Source: SOJZ01 sp964556565 (GTDB lineage: Archaea > Thermoproteota > Bathyarchaeia > Bathyarchaeales > Bathyarchaeaceae). Taken from it: a stretch of DNA of 49,158 nt. Positions 42,166-49,158 of this stretch are shown here, piece after piece. Every line of letters starts with the position of its first letter. The first letter of the stretch is position 1. The DNA lies in the NCBI GenBank assembly GCA_964556565.1, contig CAZKWF010000008.1, forward strand, positions 1-49,158, read 5' to 3'. The notes beneath the pieces were generated by a model, which worked only from the letters and a program-made list of their open reading frames with translations, was not told the DNA's origin and did not search any database. Made by a program: the position numbers and the translations under genes.

Positions 42166-42767
42166 GCTTTTCCCTCCTTAAATGAAGCAACAATTTTCTC
42201 CTTCGTCAAAGAAAAATGCTCAGAAAGCTGCTCAGGACGCAACCCCTTTGACAACTGTTTAGAAAACAATTTCTGATAAGCATCCGAGTTTGAAGACAAC
42301 TGATTCGCATAATCGACAACATGCCCCCCACACAATCTTTTTCCATCCGGCAACATCTTTTCATCATGCGGCACCATCATACCCGCGTCAAGAACCCCCT
42401 TTAACACAGCAAAAACCCGCGAACCTCGGGAAGGACACTGCAAACCTATATCCAAAACAGCCTTTTTCACACCATGAGCAAATGCTCTACAACCACACAA
42501 AAGCCCAGTCAAATAAGCCGCAGGAACGCTTTTACAACTGCCTTGCCACCCATAAGTCTTTATCAACTCACAGGAGTGCGCAGACGCAATAACCACATCA
42601 CCACTTGTCTTGGCTTCAACGACTTGGGCGACAGTATGCTTCAACGTCCCTCGAGCTATTAACCGAGGCAGCCTAGACAAAACAAGAGCCCTTCTTGAAT
42701 GATAATCAGTCTTTCCTTCTCTCCGCCTGCGAAAGGGGACACGATAGCTGGGTCCTTTAGCCATCAC
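42162..42767 (-). CDS. rpl18: Ribosomal protein uL18
   Basis: A 201-residue archaeal uL18, which binds 5S rRNA. The basic N-terminus (YRVPFRRRREGKTDYHSRR) and the VVEAKTSGDVVIASAHS strand are typical. The C-terminus is the archaeal extended form. It overlaps eL19 and uS5 by four bases each. Confidence 0.97.
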   Translation of the reverse strand: MMAKGPSYRVPFRRRREGKTDYHSRRALVLSRLPRLIARGTLKHTVAQVVEAKTSGDVVIASAHSCELIKTYGWQGSCKSVPAAYLTGLLCGCRAFAHGVKKAVLDIGLQCPSRGSRVFAVLKGVLDAGMMVPHDEKMLPDGKRLCGGHVVDYANQLSSNSDAYQKLFSKQLSKGLRPEQLSEHFSLTKEKIVASFKEGKA

Positions 42768-43216
42768 CGCTTCCTCCCTAAACCACGCGTTTCAATGTAA
42801 CGCTCCAAGTCTGCTGTTGACTCAAACACCCCACTTCCAGCCATATTATAAAGTCTACGATAAACGCTTTCCGTGATCACACGGCTTGTTTTCAGTTCAC
42901 GCAACTTTTTTCGCAACACCCGAATTTTCTTCATCCACACCTGTTTCTTAGAAATCCTCGCACGAGCCGACCCGCTTTTTCGACCTGACCCCCTCCTTAA
43001 TCCTTTCTTCTTCTTTTCCTGCAAAACCCGTGCACGAGCACGACTAATACCCTTTTTAGGTAGAGGTTGAATGATCTCTTCATGGATTAGCCTTCTGATT
43101 TCCTCCCTAGTAATTGCTGCCTCAACATCCTCTATTCGATCAGGGTCTATCCAAACTCGCCCCTCACCAACATTGAGAAGCTCAGCAGCCAATCGGCGTT
43201 GACTTCTAAGACTCAA
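42764..43216 (-). CDS. rpl19e: Ribosomal protein eL19
   Basis: A 150-residue eukaryote-type large-subunit protein absent from bacteria. The N-terminus (LRSQRRLAAELLNVGEGRVW) and the basic stretch (GLRRGSGRKSGSARARISKK) are family hallmarks. It sits in the archaeal order eL32-eL19-uL18. Confidence 0.97.
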   Translation of the reverse strand: MSLRSQRRLAAELLNVGEGRVWIDPDRIEDVEAAITREEIRRLIHEEIIQPLPKKGISRARARVLQEKKKKGLRRGSGRKSGSARARISKKQVWMKKIRVLRKKLRELKTSRVITESVYRRLYNMAGSGVFESTADLERYIETRGLGRKR

Positions 43217-43236
43217 TTCTTTTCGCTCCGCTCACG

Positions 43237-43704
43237 TTATTCAACCTTCTCCTCTTTCTTCTCCTTCCCTTCTTCCTCGACTTCCTCTTCAAGTTCTTTC
43301 ATTTCTCTAGGATTCAAAATATGAATCCCCCTTTCCTCAGCTCTGGCAGAGATTTCAACTCGCTTTCTCGCTCCCACAGCGCCAGCAATTCTGATGACTT
43401 GCGTTTTAGGACTAACTTTTTCAACGTCATCTACGTTATATACCAAAGCCTCTGCATATCCAGAGGGGTGAAGACCTCTAGTTTTCTTTGGACCACGATA
43501 ACCAACTTCCACAGACAGGGGCCACCCTTTCACTTTCATCCGCATTTTACTGTCTATGCCCCGTGGCCTCCTCCAACTCTCTTTCACCCTCTTGTATCGC
43601 CAACTTTCCTGTCGCCTAAAATCGGGTTTCTTATCTTTAACACGTTCTCTCTTTCTTAAAGCTCGCTCTTTGGTGAACGTCTCAGGTTTTTTCTCGCTTT
43701 TCAT
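43237..43704 (-). CDS. rpl32e: Ribosomal protein eL32
   Basis: A 155-residue eukaryote-type protein. The core SWRRPRGIDSKMRMKVKGWP and GYRGPKKTRGLHPSGY are recognisable. The Glu/Lys-rich C-terminus (residues 138-155) is longer than usual. It overlaps uL6 by four bases. Confidence 0.96.
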   Translation of the reverse strand: MKSEKKPETFTKERALRKRERVKDKKPDFRRQESWRYKRVKESWRRPRGIDSKMRMKVKGWPLSVEVGYRGPKKTRGLHPSGYAEALVYNVDDVEKVSPKTQVIRIAGAVGARKRVEISARAEERGIHILNPREMKELEEEVEEEGKEKKEEKVE

Positions 43705-44249
43705 TCTTCCATCCCCTTGTATCGCTCGTAAGCATAGATGCCGTCAAGGAACACCCGAGGGTCTTTTCTCTTAATTTTGGTTGCTCTTTCGATGTTTGCA
43801 GCGGTTTGGTTAACATCCTCGATGTTGATTCCTTGTACAGTTACGTCATCGCCCTTTGGTAAAACCTTGGTATCACCCATTATTTTGGCTATGCGTGGGC
43901 TTCGTTCCCCTGTAAAGTTTTCTATAGTCACTGTTTTTTCTCTAACTTTGACAGATATTGGGAAGTGTGAGAACACGATTTTGAGTTTGCAAGTGAATCC
44001 TTTTGTCACACCTATTATCATGTTTTGAATATGAGAGCAGATCGTCCCCACGAGGGCTGCCTCTCTCTTGCGAGGCCAGTTTGCCCGAATCTCTATCACA
44101 TTGTCCTCTAATTGAACCGATACAGGGGCGTGAGAAAAGTCTCGCGTTAGTGTTCCCTTTTCACCCTTAACCGTTACAGCTCTTCCCTCTACGTTAACCT
44201 CCACCTCTTCAGGAATTTCGATCGATCTAACCGCCTCAACGACGCGCAT
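43701..44249 (-). CDS. rpl6: Ribosomal protein uL6
   Basis: A 182-residue large-subunit protein with two repeated beta/alpha domains (IEIPEEVEVNVEGRAVTVKG; ISVKVREKTVTIENFTGERS). It lies near the factor-binding site. Standard length and intact. Confidence 0.97.
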   Translation of the reverse strand: MRVVEAVRSIEIPEEVEVNVEGRAVTVKGEKGTLTRDFSHAPVSVQLEDNVIEIRANWPRKREAALVGTICSHIQNMIIGVTKGFTCKLKIVFSHFPISVKVREKTVTIENFTGERSPRIAKIMGDTKVLPKGDDVTVQGINIEDVNQTAANIERATKIKRKDPRVFLDGIYAYERYKGMEE

Positions 44250-44260
44250 TCACAGTTCTC

Positions 44261-44653
44261 CTAATAGATAAAAGCAAGGAGTCGCCCTCCGATTTTTTCC
44301 TTCTTAACCTCTCGATGAGCCAACACTCCCTTGGAAGTGGAAACCACGAGAACACCGATGTCCATGGATGGGAGAAAACGTTTCTCCCAAGTTTCAAATT
44401 CATTTGTTCTCACAGGAAATCGGGGTTTCACGGCGCCACATTTGTTTATACGACCAAGAAGCTGTACCTTGAACTTTCCGGAACGCCCGTCCTCCACAAA
44501 CTCAAATTCACCAACATAACCATTCAGTTGCATAACCCTCAAAACACGTCCCAAGAGTTTAGAGGCTGGACTAATTACGCATTCACGCTTATTTCGCATC
44601 TCATTATTCATAATGGTCGTCAACCCATTAGCAAGAGTATCCACAGGTGTCAA
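44261..44653 (-). CDS. rps8: Ribosomal protein uS8
   Basis: A 130-residue small-subunit protein that binds helix 21 of 16S rRNA. The N-terminus (DTLANGLTTIMNNEMRNKRE) and the STSKGVLAHREVKKEKIGG motif are typical. Confidence 0.97.
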   Translation of the reverse strand: MTPVDTLANGLTTIMNNEMRNKRECVISPASKLLGRVLRVMQLNGYVGEFEFVEDGRSGKFKVQLLGRINKCGAVKPRFPVRTNEFETWEKRFLPSMDIGVLVVSTSKGVLAHREVKKEKIGGRLLAFIY

Positions 44654-44667
44654 TTTTCCAGCGCCTC

Positions 44668-44832
44668 CTACTCATACTTCTTGAACCCAAGTTTTTCAGC
44701 GACATCTCTAAAACATTGACGACATAAATACAGTCCATGCCGACGAATGATTGCTCCATAGGAACCACATCGTCTGCATGGGCGGCTACCCTTACCGTAT
44801 TTTCGTTCTTTTTTTGGCTTCTGTTTTCCCAT
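44668..44832 (-). CDS. rps14: Ribosomal protein uS14, zinc-binding
   Basis: A 54-residue archaeal uS14 of normal length for this zinc-binding form. It reads MGKQKPKKERKYGKGSRPC, followed by CRRCGS and CRQCFRDVAEKLGF, giving the CxxC...CxxC zinc site. The gene lies between uL5 and uS8 with short gaps. Confidence 0.95.
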   Translation of the reverse strand: MGKQKPKKERKYGKGSRPCRRCGSYGAIIRRHGLYLCRQCFRDVAEKLGFKKYE

Positions 44833-44847
44833 CCGAGTTCCCTCAGC

Positions 44848-45396
44848 CTATACGATTTCAACTCCATATTCATCTTTAATAAACAGCATTGCATCCTCAC
44901 GTGTCAATAGGTGATCTAGTCCAACTCTAGATTTAGCACGATGCCTCCGTTTAACGCGATATCCGGGTCTACCAAGAGTAACTGAAACATCCATGCCATA
45001 TATGCCAAGTTTTGGCACGTATTTAGTGCCAGGTATCTCTATATGTTCCTTAATGCCGAAAGAAAAGTTTCCGTGACGATCAAAACAATCCTTTGAAAGT
45101 TTATTATCAACCGTGTGAAAAGCTTTCTGAAGAAAATTCCTTGCTTTTTCCTTCCTAAGAGTCACAATACAAGCGATCGGTTCTCCTTTTCTGATACCAA
45201 AATCCCGTATTGTTTTCTTGGCCTTTCGCTTACAAGGCATTTGTTCAGTCAGTTGTTCAAGAACCTTTGATGCCTTTTCAAGAGGCTCTCCAGACTTTCC
45301 GACAGAAATATTGACGGTTACTTTTTCAATTTTGGATTTAAGCATCGGATCTTGACGCCGTCTCTTGCGATTTTCTTCTTCTGACAAATCAATCAT
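44848..45396 (-). CDS. rpl5: Ribosomal protein uL5
   Basis: About 182 residues. ATG 45396 (MIDLSEEENRKRRR) overlaps the end of eS4 (GGATGATTGA) and has GGAGG just upstream, so I prefer it to an ATG at 45429 inside eS4. The core KVTVNISVGKSGEPLEKASK and the C-terminal GYRVKRRHRAKSRVG are typical. It binds 5S rRNA. Confidence 0.96.
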   Translation of the reverse strand: MIDLSEEENRKRRRQDPMLKSKIEKVTVNISVGKSGEPLEKASKVLEQLTEQMPCKRKAKKTIRDFGIRKGEPIACIVTLRKEKARNFLQKAFHTVDNKLSKDCFDRHGNFSFGIKEHIEIPGTKYVPKLGIYGMDVSVTLGRPGYRVKRRHRAKSRVGLDHLLTREDAMLFIKDEYGVEIV

Positions 45397-46135
45397 CCTC
45401 CGGCAAAGATATCCACGGCTTGGTGTCACCAGTAACGAAAATGAAATTGAGAGTTGTTTGGAAGCGATTTCCGTTTTCGTCTTCGATGGTAACCCGTGAG
45501 TCTCTGCGTTTTTGGCTTGGGCGCTTTTCTACGGTAACAATCTTGCCGTACTTACCCGCGTTTTTTCCTCCAACAATAATTGCGTGTACGTCTTCACTTA
45601 GCTTCAGGTGTGCAGTAATTTCTTGACCAGGGATACTTGTCTTTAAAACATTTAATGTTTGATAGACATTTTCTTCAGGTTTTTGAGGGGTTTCCACTTG
45701 AACCTGTATGTTTCTTCCATCATGAAGATTAAGCTGCGTATGTCCACCTTTGATGACCTTTTTGTTTTCGATTCGACAGAGTTTGAATAGCGCCTCCTCG
45801 GGTTCAATGGAATGAAGAATCAATCCTTTTTCAGAGGGTAAAATTCGGTACGTTTTTTTCATTTCAGGTATGGAAATGACATCCATTAGGCCTGTTGGAA
45901 AAAGTTCATCCATTTGCAATTTTCCGTTGACTTTTATCTTTCCTTGGGAAATTATTGTCTTTGCTTCTTTTCGTGTTTTTGCGAGTTTGAGAATATCACG
46001 GACAATAAGCGCAAGTGGTATGCAACGTGAAGTTGGGTGAGGTCCCGGCTTAGGTCTGACTGTCCAAACGAATTCTTTTCGATGGATGGGCCAAAATTTT
46101 GGAGCTGGTTTTCGTTTTAAGTGTTTTTTTCCCAA
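45389..46135 (-). CDS. rps4e: Ribosomal protein eS4
   Basis: A 248-residue eukaryote-type small-subunit protein with an S4-like RNA-binding domain (ARKEAKTIISQGKIKVNG) and a C-terminal KOW motif (IVGGKNAGKYGKIVTVEKRP). It is found in archaea and eukaryotes only. It follows uL24 by one base. Confidence 0.97.
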   Translation of the reverse strand: MGKKHLKRKPAPKFWPIHRKEFVWTVRPKPGPHPTSRCIPLALIVRDILKLAKTRKEAKTIISQGKIKVNGKLQMDELFPTGLMDVISIPEMKKTYRILPSEKGLILHSIEPEEALFKLCRIENKKVIKGGHTQLNLHDGRNIQVQVETPQKPEENVYQTLNVLKTSIPGQEITAHLKLSEDVHAIIVGGKNAGKYGKIVTVEKRPSQKRRDSRVTIEDENGNRFQTTLNFIFVTGDTKPWISLPEDD

Positions 46136-46136
46136 T

Positions 46137-46619
46137 TTATGTGCCTCTGGTTTTTGTCGTAGTTTTGCGAGTTCCCTTTTTCCTTTTTTTCTGCTGGTTT
46201 TTTGCGGGCTTTGGCCCTGCTTCTTCCACGGCCGTCTCTTTTGGGAACTCTATTTTCTCGCTGACGCCCTTTCGTTTTAGTGTTTCTTTGCGCCACTTGT
46301 CATCAAGATTGAGACGAGTGATTCTCACCTTAGACGGATGAATAGGGATGGGCATTGAAGTTCCGTCTACTTTCTCCCGTGTTACTCCTTCAACAAAGAT
46401 TCTATACTTCGTTCGGTTAACTCCGGTGACTTTCCCTTCAAATCCCTTACGGTCCCCTCTCATGATATGAACAGTGTCGCCAATTCTCACAGGAATCGAG
46501 TTGGTGTTATAAGATGCTTTTAGCTTCGATGAAAGAGCAGTAGAGAATTGTTTGTATCGTTTATGTAGAGGAGCTTGATACAATCTTTTGTGCTGTTTTC
46601 TAGGTTTTGTTGTCTTCAC
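46137..46619 (-). CDS. rpl24: Ribosomal protein uL24
   Basis: A 160-residue large-subunit protein. The KOW motif reads RIGDTVHIMRGDRKGFEGKV. The N-terminus (KPRKQHKRLYQAPLHKRYKQ) is typical of archaea. The Lys/Thr-rich tail (residues 138-160) is longer than usual. Confidence 0.97.
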   Translation of the reverse strand: MKTTKPRKQHKRLYQAPLHKRYKQFSTALSSKLKASYNTNSIPVRIGDTVHIMRGDRKGFEGKVTGVNRTKYRIFVEGVTREKVDGTSMPIPIHPSKVRITRLNLDDKWRKETLKRKGVSEKIEFPKETAVEEAGPKPAKNQQKKRKKGTRKTTTKTRGT

Positions 46620-46632
46620 TTCTTCCAGCTTC

Positions 46633-47073
46633 CTATACGATGATGCTTGCGGCGCTTGCTATTCTTGGCCATCGCTCAGCCGCTTCCTTCGCCACTGGGC
46701 CTCGGATTTCCGAGCCACGCATTTCTCCCTCGGGGGTCATTACAACAGCTGCATTGTCTTCAAATTGAACCCAGACTCCGTCGGCACGTCTGTATGGTTT
46801 TTTCTGTCGAACTAAAACTGCATGAAATATTTTCTTTCTCATATCAGGCGTTCCTTTTCTCACTGAGACAACAATCCTGTCTCCAACGGCTGCCGCGGGA
46901 ACACGTCTTAATCGACCTTTGTAACCCATTACTTGAATTACTCTGAGTTTTCTGGCTCCTGTGTTATCGGTACATTTGACAACAGAACCGGCTAGCAAGC
47001 CTGTGGAAATTTTTGGTCTCTGACCGATCATTCCTTTGGCTATAAAAGCACGCGCTTTGGCTCTTGCCGCCAT
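46633..47073 (-). CDS. rpl14: Ribosomal protein uL14
   Basis: A 146-residue large-subunit protein. VVKCTDNTGARKLRVIQVMG, VGDRIVVSVRKGTP and the C-terminal RGSEIRGPVAKEAAERWPRI are family signatures. Confidence 0.98.
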   Translation of the reverse strand: MAARAKARAFIAKGMIGQRPKISTGLLAGSVVKCTDNTGARKLRVIQVMGYKGRLRRVPAAAVGDRIVVSVRKGTPDMRKKIFHAVLVRQKKPYRRADGVWVQFEDNAAVVMTPEGEMRGSEIRGPVAKEAAERWPRIASAASIIV

Positions 47074-47074
47074 T

Positions 47075-47395
47075 TCATTTTCCCCCTATTTTTTCGACCA
47101 CCACAAATGAAACGGTTTTGCTTATGGGGTGGCATTCAGCTATCTTCACCAGATTTCCTTCTTTCACATTTATGCATGGAGGGTTATGGGCTGAAATGTG
47201 ACTGTGCCTCCGTTCATAGCGTCTGAATTTTGGCACGTAATTTAAGTAGTCACGTCGCACGACGATGGTTTTGTCCATCTTGGCGCTGATGACAACACCT
47301 TCCAATGTGTGTCCTCTGATCGAGAGGGCTCCATGAAAGGGACAGTTTGGGTCGTTGCAGGTTTTTTTTGGTTTTTTTGCGGAACGGGTTGTCAT
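47075..47395 (-). CDS. rps17: Ribosomal protein uS17
   Basis: A 106-residue small-subunit protein with an OB fold (LEGVVISAKMDKTIVVRRDY, then KFRRYERRHSHISAHNPPC). The N-terminal CNDPNCPFHG is typical of the archaeal form. Confidence 0.97.
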   Translation of the reverse strand: MTTRSAKKPKKTCNDPNCPFHGALSIRGHTLEGVVISAKMDKTIVVRRDYLNYVPKFRRYERRHSHISAHNPPCINVKEGNLVKIAECHPISKTVSFVVVEKIGGK

Positions 47396-47677
47396 TTACC
47401 AACGCCTCCTGATTCGCTTCTTGATTCGATCTTCAGGTCGTCCGACGATGATCTTCCCATCTATTTTTACAACTGTTCCGTCGGGCATGGTGAAATGAAA
47501 GACAGCCACGTTCTTGATGATCTTTGTTTTTTTGTTGTTATGTAGTATTACCAATGTGTTTCGAGTTTCGTTGAGTACTTTGCCTTTTATGCCCACGTAG
47601 CTAGAATGTAGGCTTCTCACAACCTCAGCGTTAAGCCCGATAAACTCGTGTTGAAGTGTGGTGGGTGTAATTTTCAT
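47396..47677 (-). CDS. rnp1: RNase P protein component Rnp1 (Pop4/p29)
   Basis: A 93-residue Sm-like RNase P subunit (EFIGLNAEVVRSLHSSYVGIKG, then the TLVILHNNKKTKIIKN strand). In archaea it is encoded between uL29 and uS17, as here. It helps the RNase P RNA fold for tRNA 5' maturation. It is adjacent to uS17 and overlaps uL29 by four bases. Confidence 0.95.
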   Translation of the reverse strand: MKITPTTLQHEFIGLNAEVVRSLHSSYVGIKGKVLNETRNTLVILHNNKKTKIIKNVAVFHFTMPDGTVVKIDGKIIVGRPEDRIKKRIRRRW

Positions 47678-47892
47678 TTTTTCTTCTTCTCCACATGTAT
47701 TTCTTCGTTTTCAACTGTGAGAATGCGAGCGATTGTTTTGCGGAGTTCTCGTATTCGAGAAGGGTTGTCAAGAGAACCTCCTGCTTTGACCATTGTTTTC
47801 AATCTGACGAGCTCGGTTCGCAGTTCAGTGATCTTTTTCTTGCGGTCAGTGGAAGACATTGTTCGGATGTCTTTCATCCTTATGATTGGCAT
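47674..47892 (-). CDS. rpl29: Ribosomal protein uL29
   Basis: A 72-residue two-helix protein (MKDIRTMSSTDRKKKITELR, then SRIRELRKTIARILTVENE) near the peptide exit tunnel. The Lys-rich C-terminus is usual in archaea. Confidence 0.96.
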   Translation of the reverse strand: MPIIRMKDIRTMSSTDRKKKITELRTELVRLKTMVKAGGSLDNPSRIRELRKTIARILTVENEEIHVEKKKK

Positions 47893-47893
47893 G

Positions 47894-48544
47894 TTATTCT
47901 TCAGCCTCCGCGGTTTCTTGTTCAGTCTTCTTTATCGCCTCTTCTGTGGATTCTTCGATAATCTGCACTTGATCTGGGAATTTTGCGTCTGGAGGCATGA
48001 TTTGCACTCTGACTCCAAGAATGCCTGGTTTTAATTGAACGGGTAATACTGCTTTTCGCATTTGTTTTGTTGCAGCGTCTCCGCTTTTAGGCAGGTATCC
48101 TGTTCGGAATTTTTCGTATCGAGAGCGGTCTGTTCGTAGTTTTCCGCTTATGATAATCTCTGCGCCTAGTGCTCCTGCTTCTATGATTTGGTTTAATGCC
48201 CAGAAGCCTGCTCTTCGAAAGTGTACGCCTCGTTTTAGGGCTGAGGTGATGCGGGATGCCATGATGTGTGCGTTGAGTTCTGGAATCTCGATTTCGGCTA
48301 CGGAGATTTGTGGGTTGGGCATTTTGAATTTTTCTTCTAGTGTTTTTGCGAGGTTCTTTATTGTTTCTCCGCCTCTTCCGATGACTAGTCCGGGGCGCAT
48401 TGTGTATACTACTACGTGTGTGCCTAGTGGGGTGTTTGTGATGTCTACGCCGCCGTATCCTGCTCTTTCGAATTCTTGTTGTAGGAATTCGTCGATTTCT
48501 GTTTTTTTTATGGATTCGGTTATGAAGTGTTTGATTGTTGACGT
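47894..48544 (-). CDS. rps3: Ribosomal protein uS3, non-ATG start
   Basis: About 216 residues. The frame is open from the uL22 stop and encodes a full uS3 N-terminus (TIKHFITESIKKTEIDEFLQ, then ERAGYGGVDI). No ATG, GTG or TTG occurs before the internal Met of MRPGLVIGRGGETIK, which would delete about 49 residues of the KH domain region. GGAGG lies 9 bases before an ACG at 48544-48542, so I place the start there. It could be a genuine non-canonical start, or a T-to-C sequencing error in ATG. Confidence 0.88.
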   Translation of the reverse strand, partial: TSTIKHFITESIKKTEIDEFLQQEFERAGYGGVDITNTPLGTHVVVYTMRPGLVIGRGGETIKNLAKTLEEKFKMPNPQISVAEIEIPELNAHIMASRITSALKRGVHFRRAGFWALNQIIEAGALGAEIIISGKLRTDRSRYEKFRTGYLPKSGDAATKQMRKAVLPVQLKPGILGVRVQIMPPDAKFPDQVQIIEESTEEAIKKTEQETAEAEE

Positions 48545-48545
48545 T

Positions 48546-49019
48546 TTATGTTTCCTCCTTTGTTTGTTCTAGGATTAGTTCGATGTGGCAGAGTGTTTCG
48601 AAGTGTGGTGTCATTCGTCCGAAGGCTCTTGGTTTGTATCTTTTGTTTTTCATTCCTGGGTAGGCTGATGCGTGTATTATTCGTAGGTTTTCTGTGTCTA
48701 GTCCTTTGAATTCGGCGTTTGTTTCTGCTTCTTGTAGTTTTTTTAGGATTTTTTGTGCGGCTTTTTGGGGGTATTTGCCTGTGGCTATTTTTTGCAGTCC
48801 GCGTCTGTGTGGTTGTTTCTTTTTGTGTTTTCGGAATGGTACCGGTTTCTCGATTTTGATGACTTGTTCTAGGTAAGTTTTTGCTTGGGGTAGTTTCATT
48901 CCTTTTATCGTCGTGCATATTTCTGTTGCGTGTTTTGGGGATATTCTGATTTCGCGTGCGCTGGCTTTCGCTGTTTTTTCTGTGTCTATATCTGTTTTTG
49001 AGTATCCCCAATGTGGCAT
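48546..49019 (-). CDS. rpl22: Ribosomal protein uL22
   Basis: A 157-residue large-subunit protein. ASAREIRISPKHATEICTTI, ATGKYPQKAAQKILKKLQEA and KPRAFGRMTPHFETLCHIEL are typical. It is the first gene of this run, with its own TATA box upstream. uL3, uL4, uL23, uL2 and uS19 are not visible. Confidence 0.97.
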   Translation of the reverse strand: MPHWGYSKTDIDTEKTAKASAREIRISPKHATEICTTIKGMKLPQAKTYLEQVIKIEKPVPFRKHKKKQPHRRGLQKIATGKYPQKAAQKILKKLQEAETNAEFKGLDTENLRIIHASAYPGMKNKRYKPRAFGRMTPHFETLCHIELILEQTKEET

Positions 49020-49075
49020 TTTTTGTCTGTCTTTCCTTCTTTTTGTTAATGTGCTGAATCAACTGGGGTTGCGTT

Positions 49076-49083
49076 GTTTATAT
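49076..49083 (-). promoter_or_regulatory. TATA box of the ribosomal operon
   Basis: On the minus strand AAAGCATATAAAC lies about 60 bases before the uL22 ATG. The gap of about 140 bases to the window edge suggests the operon begins here rather than continuing from uS19. Confidence 0.6.
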
Positions 49084-49158
49084 GCTTTATTATTTCTGTT
49101 AGTGTTTCTGAAGAGTGGTTTTTGTTACGTCATTTTGAGTGTGTCTCTCTCTTATTAG

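Noticed and set aside
48520..49062. 180-codon minus ORF over uL22
   Set aside because: It is very rich in Thr, Arg, Asn and Lys, as out-of-frame shadows of A-rich codons are; uL22 is the real frame.

Overview
The window is archaeal. It carries an archaeal-type ribosomal protein operon (with eS4, eL32, eL19 and the RNase P subunit Rnp1), TATA-box promoters, strong GGAGGTGA-type Shine-Dalgarno sites, many TTG and GTG starts, and archaeal families such as DUF3795, PadR, GYD and FIST/KaiC. Gene content and moderate GC fit a TACK archaeon, perhaps a bathyarchaeon. That lineage is an inference; the 16S gene is not in the window.

Layout. (1) 1-12.7 kb is mostly ordinary chromosome: a GIY-YIG nuclease with a 3' remnant copy, a TspO-like membrane protein, an MscS channel with two paralogous membrane proteins, an Lrp-type regulator, a GYD / rhodanese-ABM / DUF202-like group, a CPBP protease, a collagen-like surface protein, NAD synthetase, and a PH-like / zinc-ribbon / transglutaminase operon. 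(2) 13.4-20.7 kb is an accessory island: a P-loop ATPase with long coiled coils, a MNT-type nucleotidyltransferase overlapping a 452-residue unknown protein, a membrane-anchored PLD-like protein, an HNH nuclease, an unknown protein and a membrane-anchored JAB metalloprotease. (3) 20.9-22.3 kb matches a Pycsar antiphage system (class III cyclase plus PycTM-type effector) with a 57-codon ORF between the two genes. It is followed by an HD dNTPase-like gene divergent from a DEDD-exonuclease-like gene. (4) 25.5-30.9 kb holds unknown membrane proteins and a second copy, inverted, of the 3' end found beside the HD gene. A 28-nt tRNA 3' end lies at about 29.85 kb, so 20.7-29.9 kb looks like material gained by integration. 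(5) 31-40.4 kb: a Cys-rich ferredoxin, two DUF3795 proteins, a FIST-KaiC-winged-helix fusion, a PadR-type regulator divergent from a 23-residue CCSCC microprotein behind a perfect operator-like palindrome, a GNAT-OB fusion, a bacterial-looking methyltransferase and a GNAT-TPR protein. (6) 41.0-49.0 kb, minus strand: uL22-uS3-uL29-Rnp1-uS17-uL14-uL24-eS4-uL5-uS14-uS8-uL6-eL32-eL19-uL18-uS5-uL30. The run opens at uL22 and ends at uL30, with no uL15 or SecY after it.

Two sequence-level patterns stand out. Short alternating purine/pyrimidine elements built on GCATGCAT lie in most intergenic gaps but are missing from about 19.8-25.5 kb and from the ribosomal operon. Five copies of a G-rich element (A-tract, GGGG, TGCG, GGG) lie in 3' flanks between 20.7 and 29.8 kb. 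The strongest candidates for new biology are the 13.4-18.0 kb four-gene cassette, the archaeal Pycsar locus with its extra small ORF, and the PadR/CCSCC microprotein pair.
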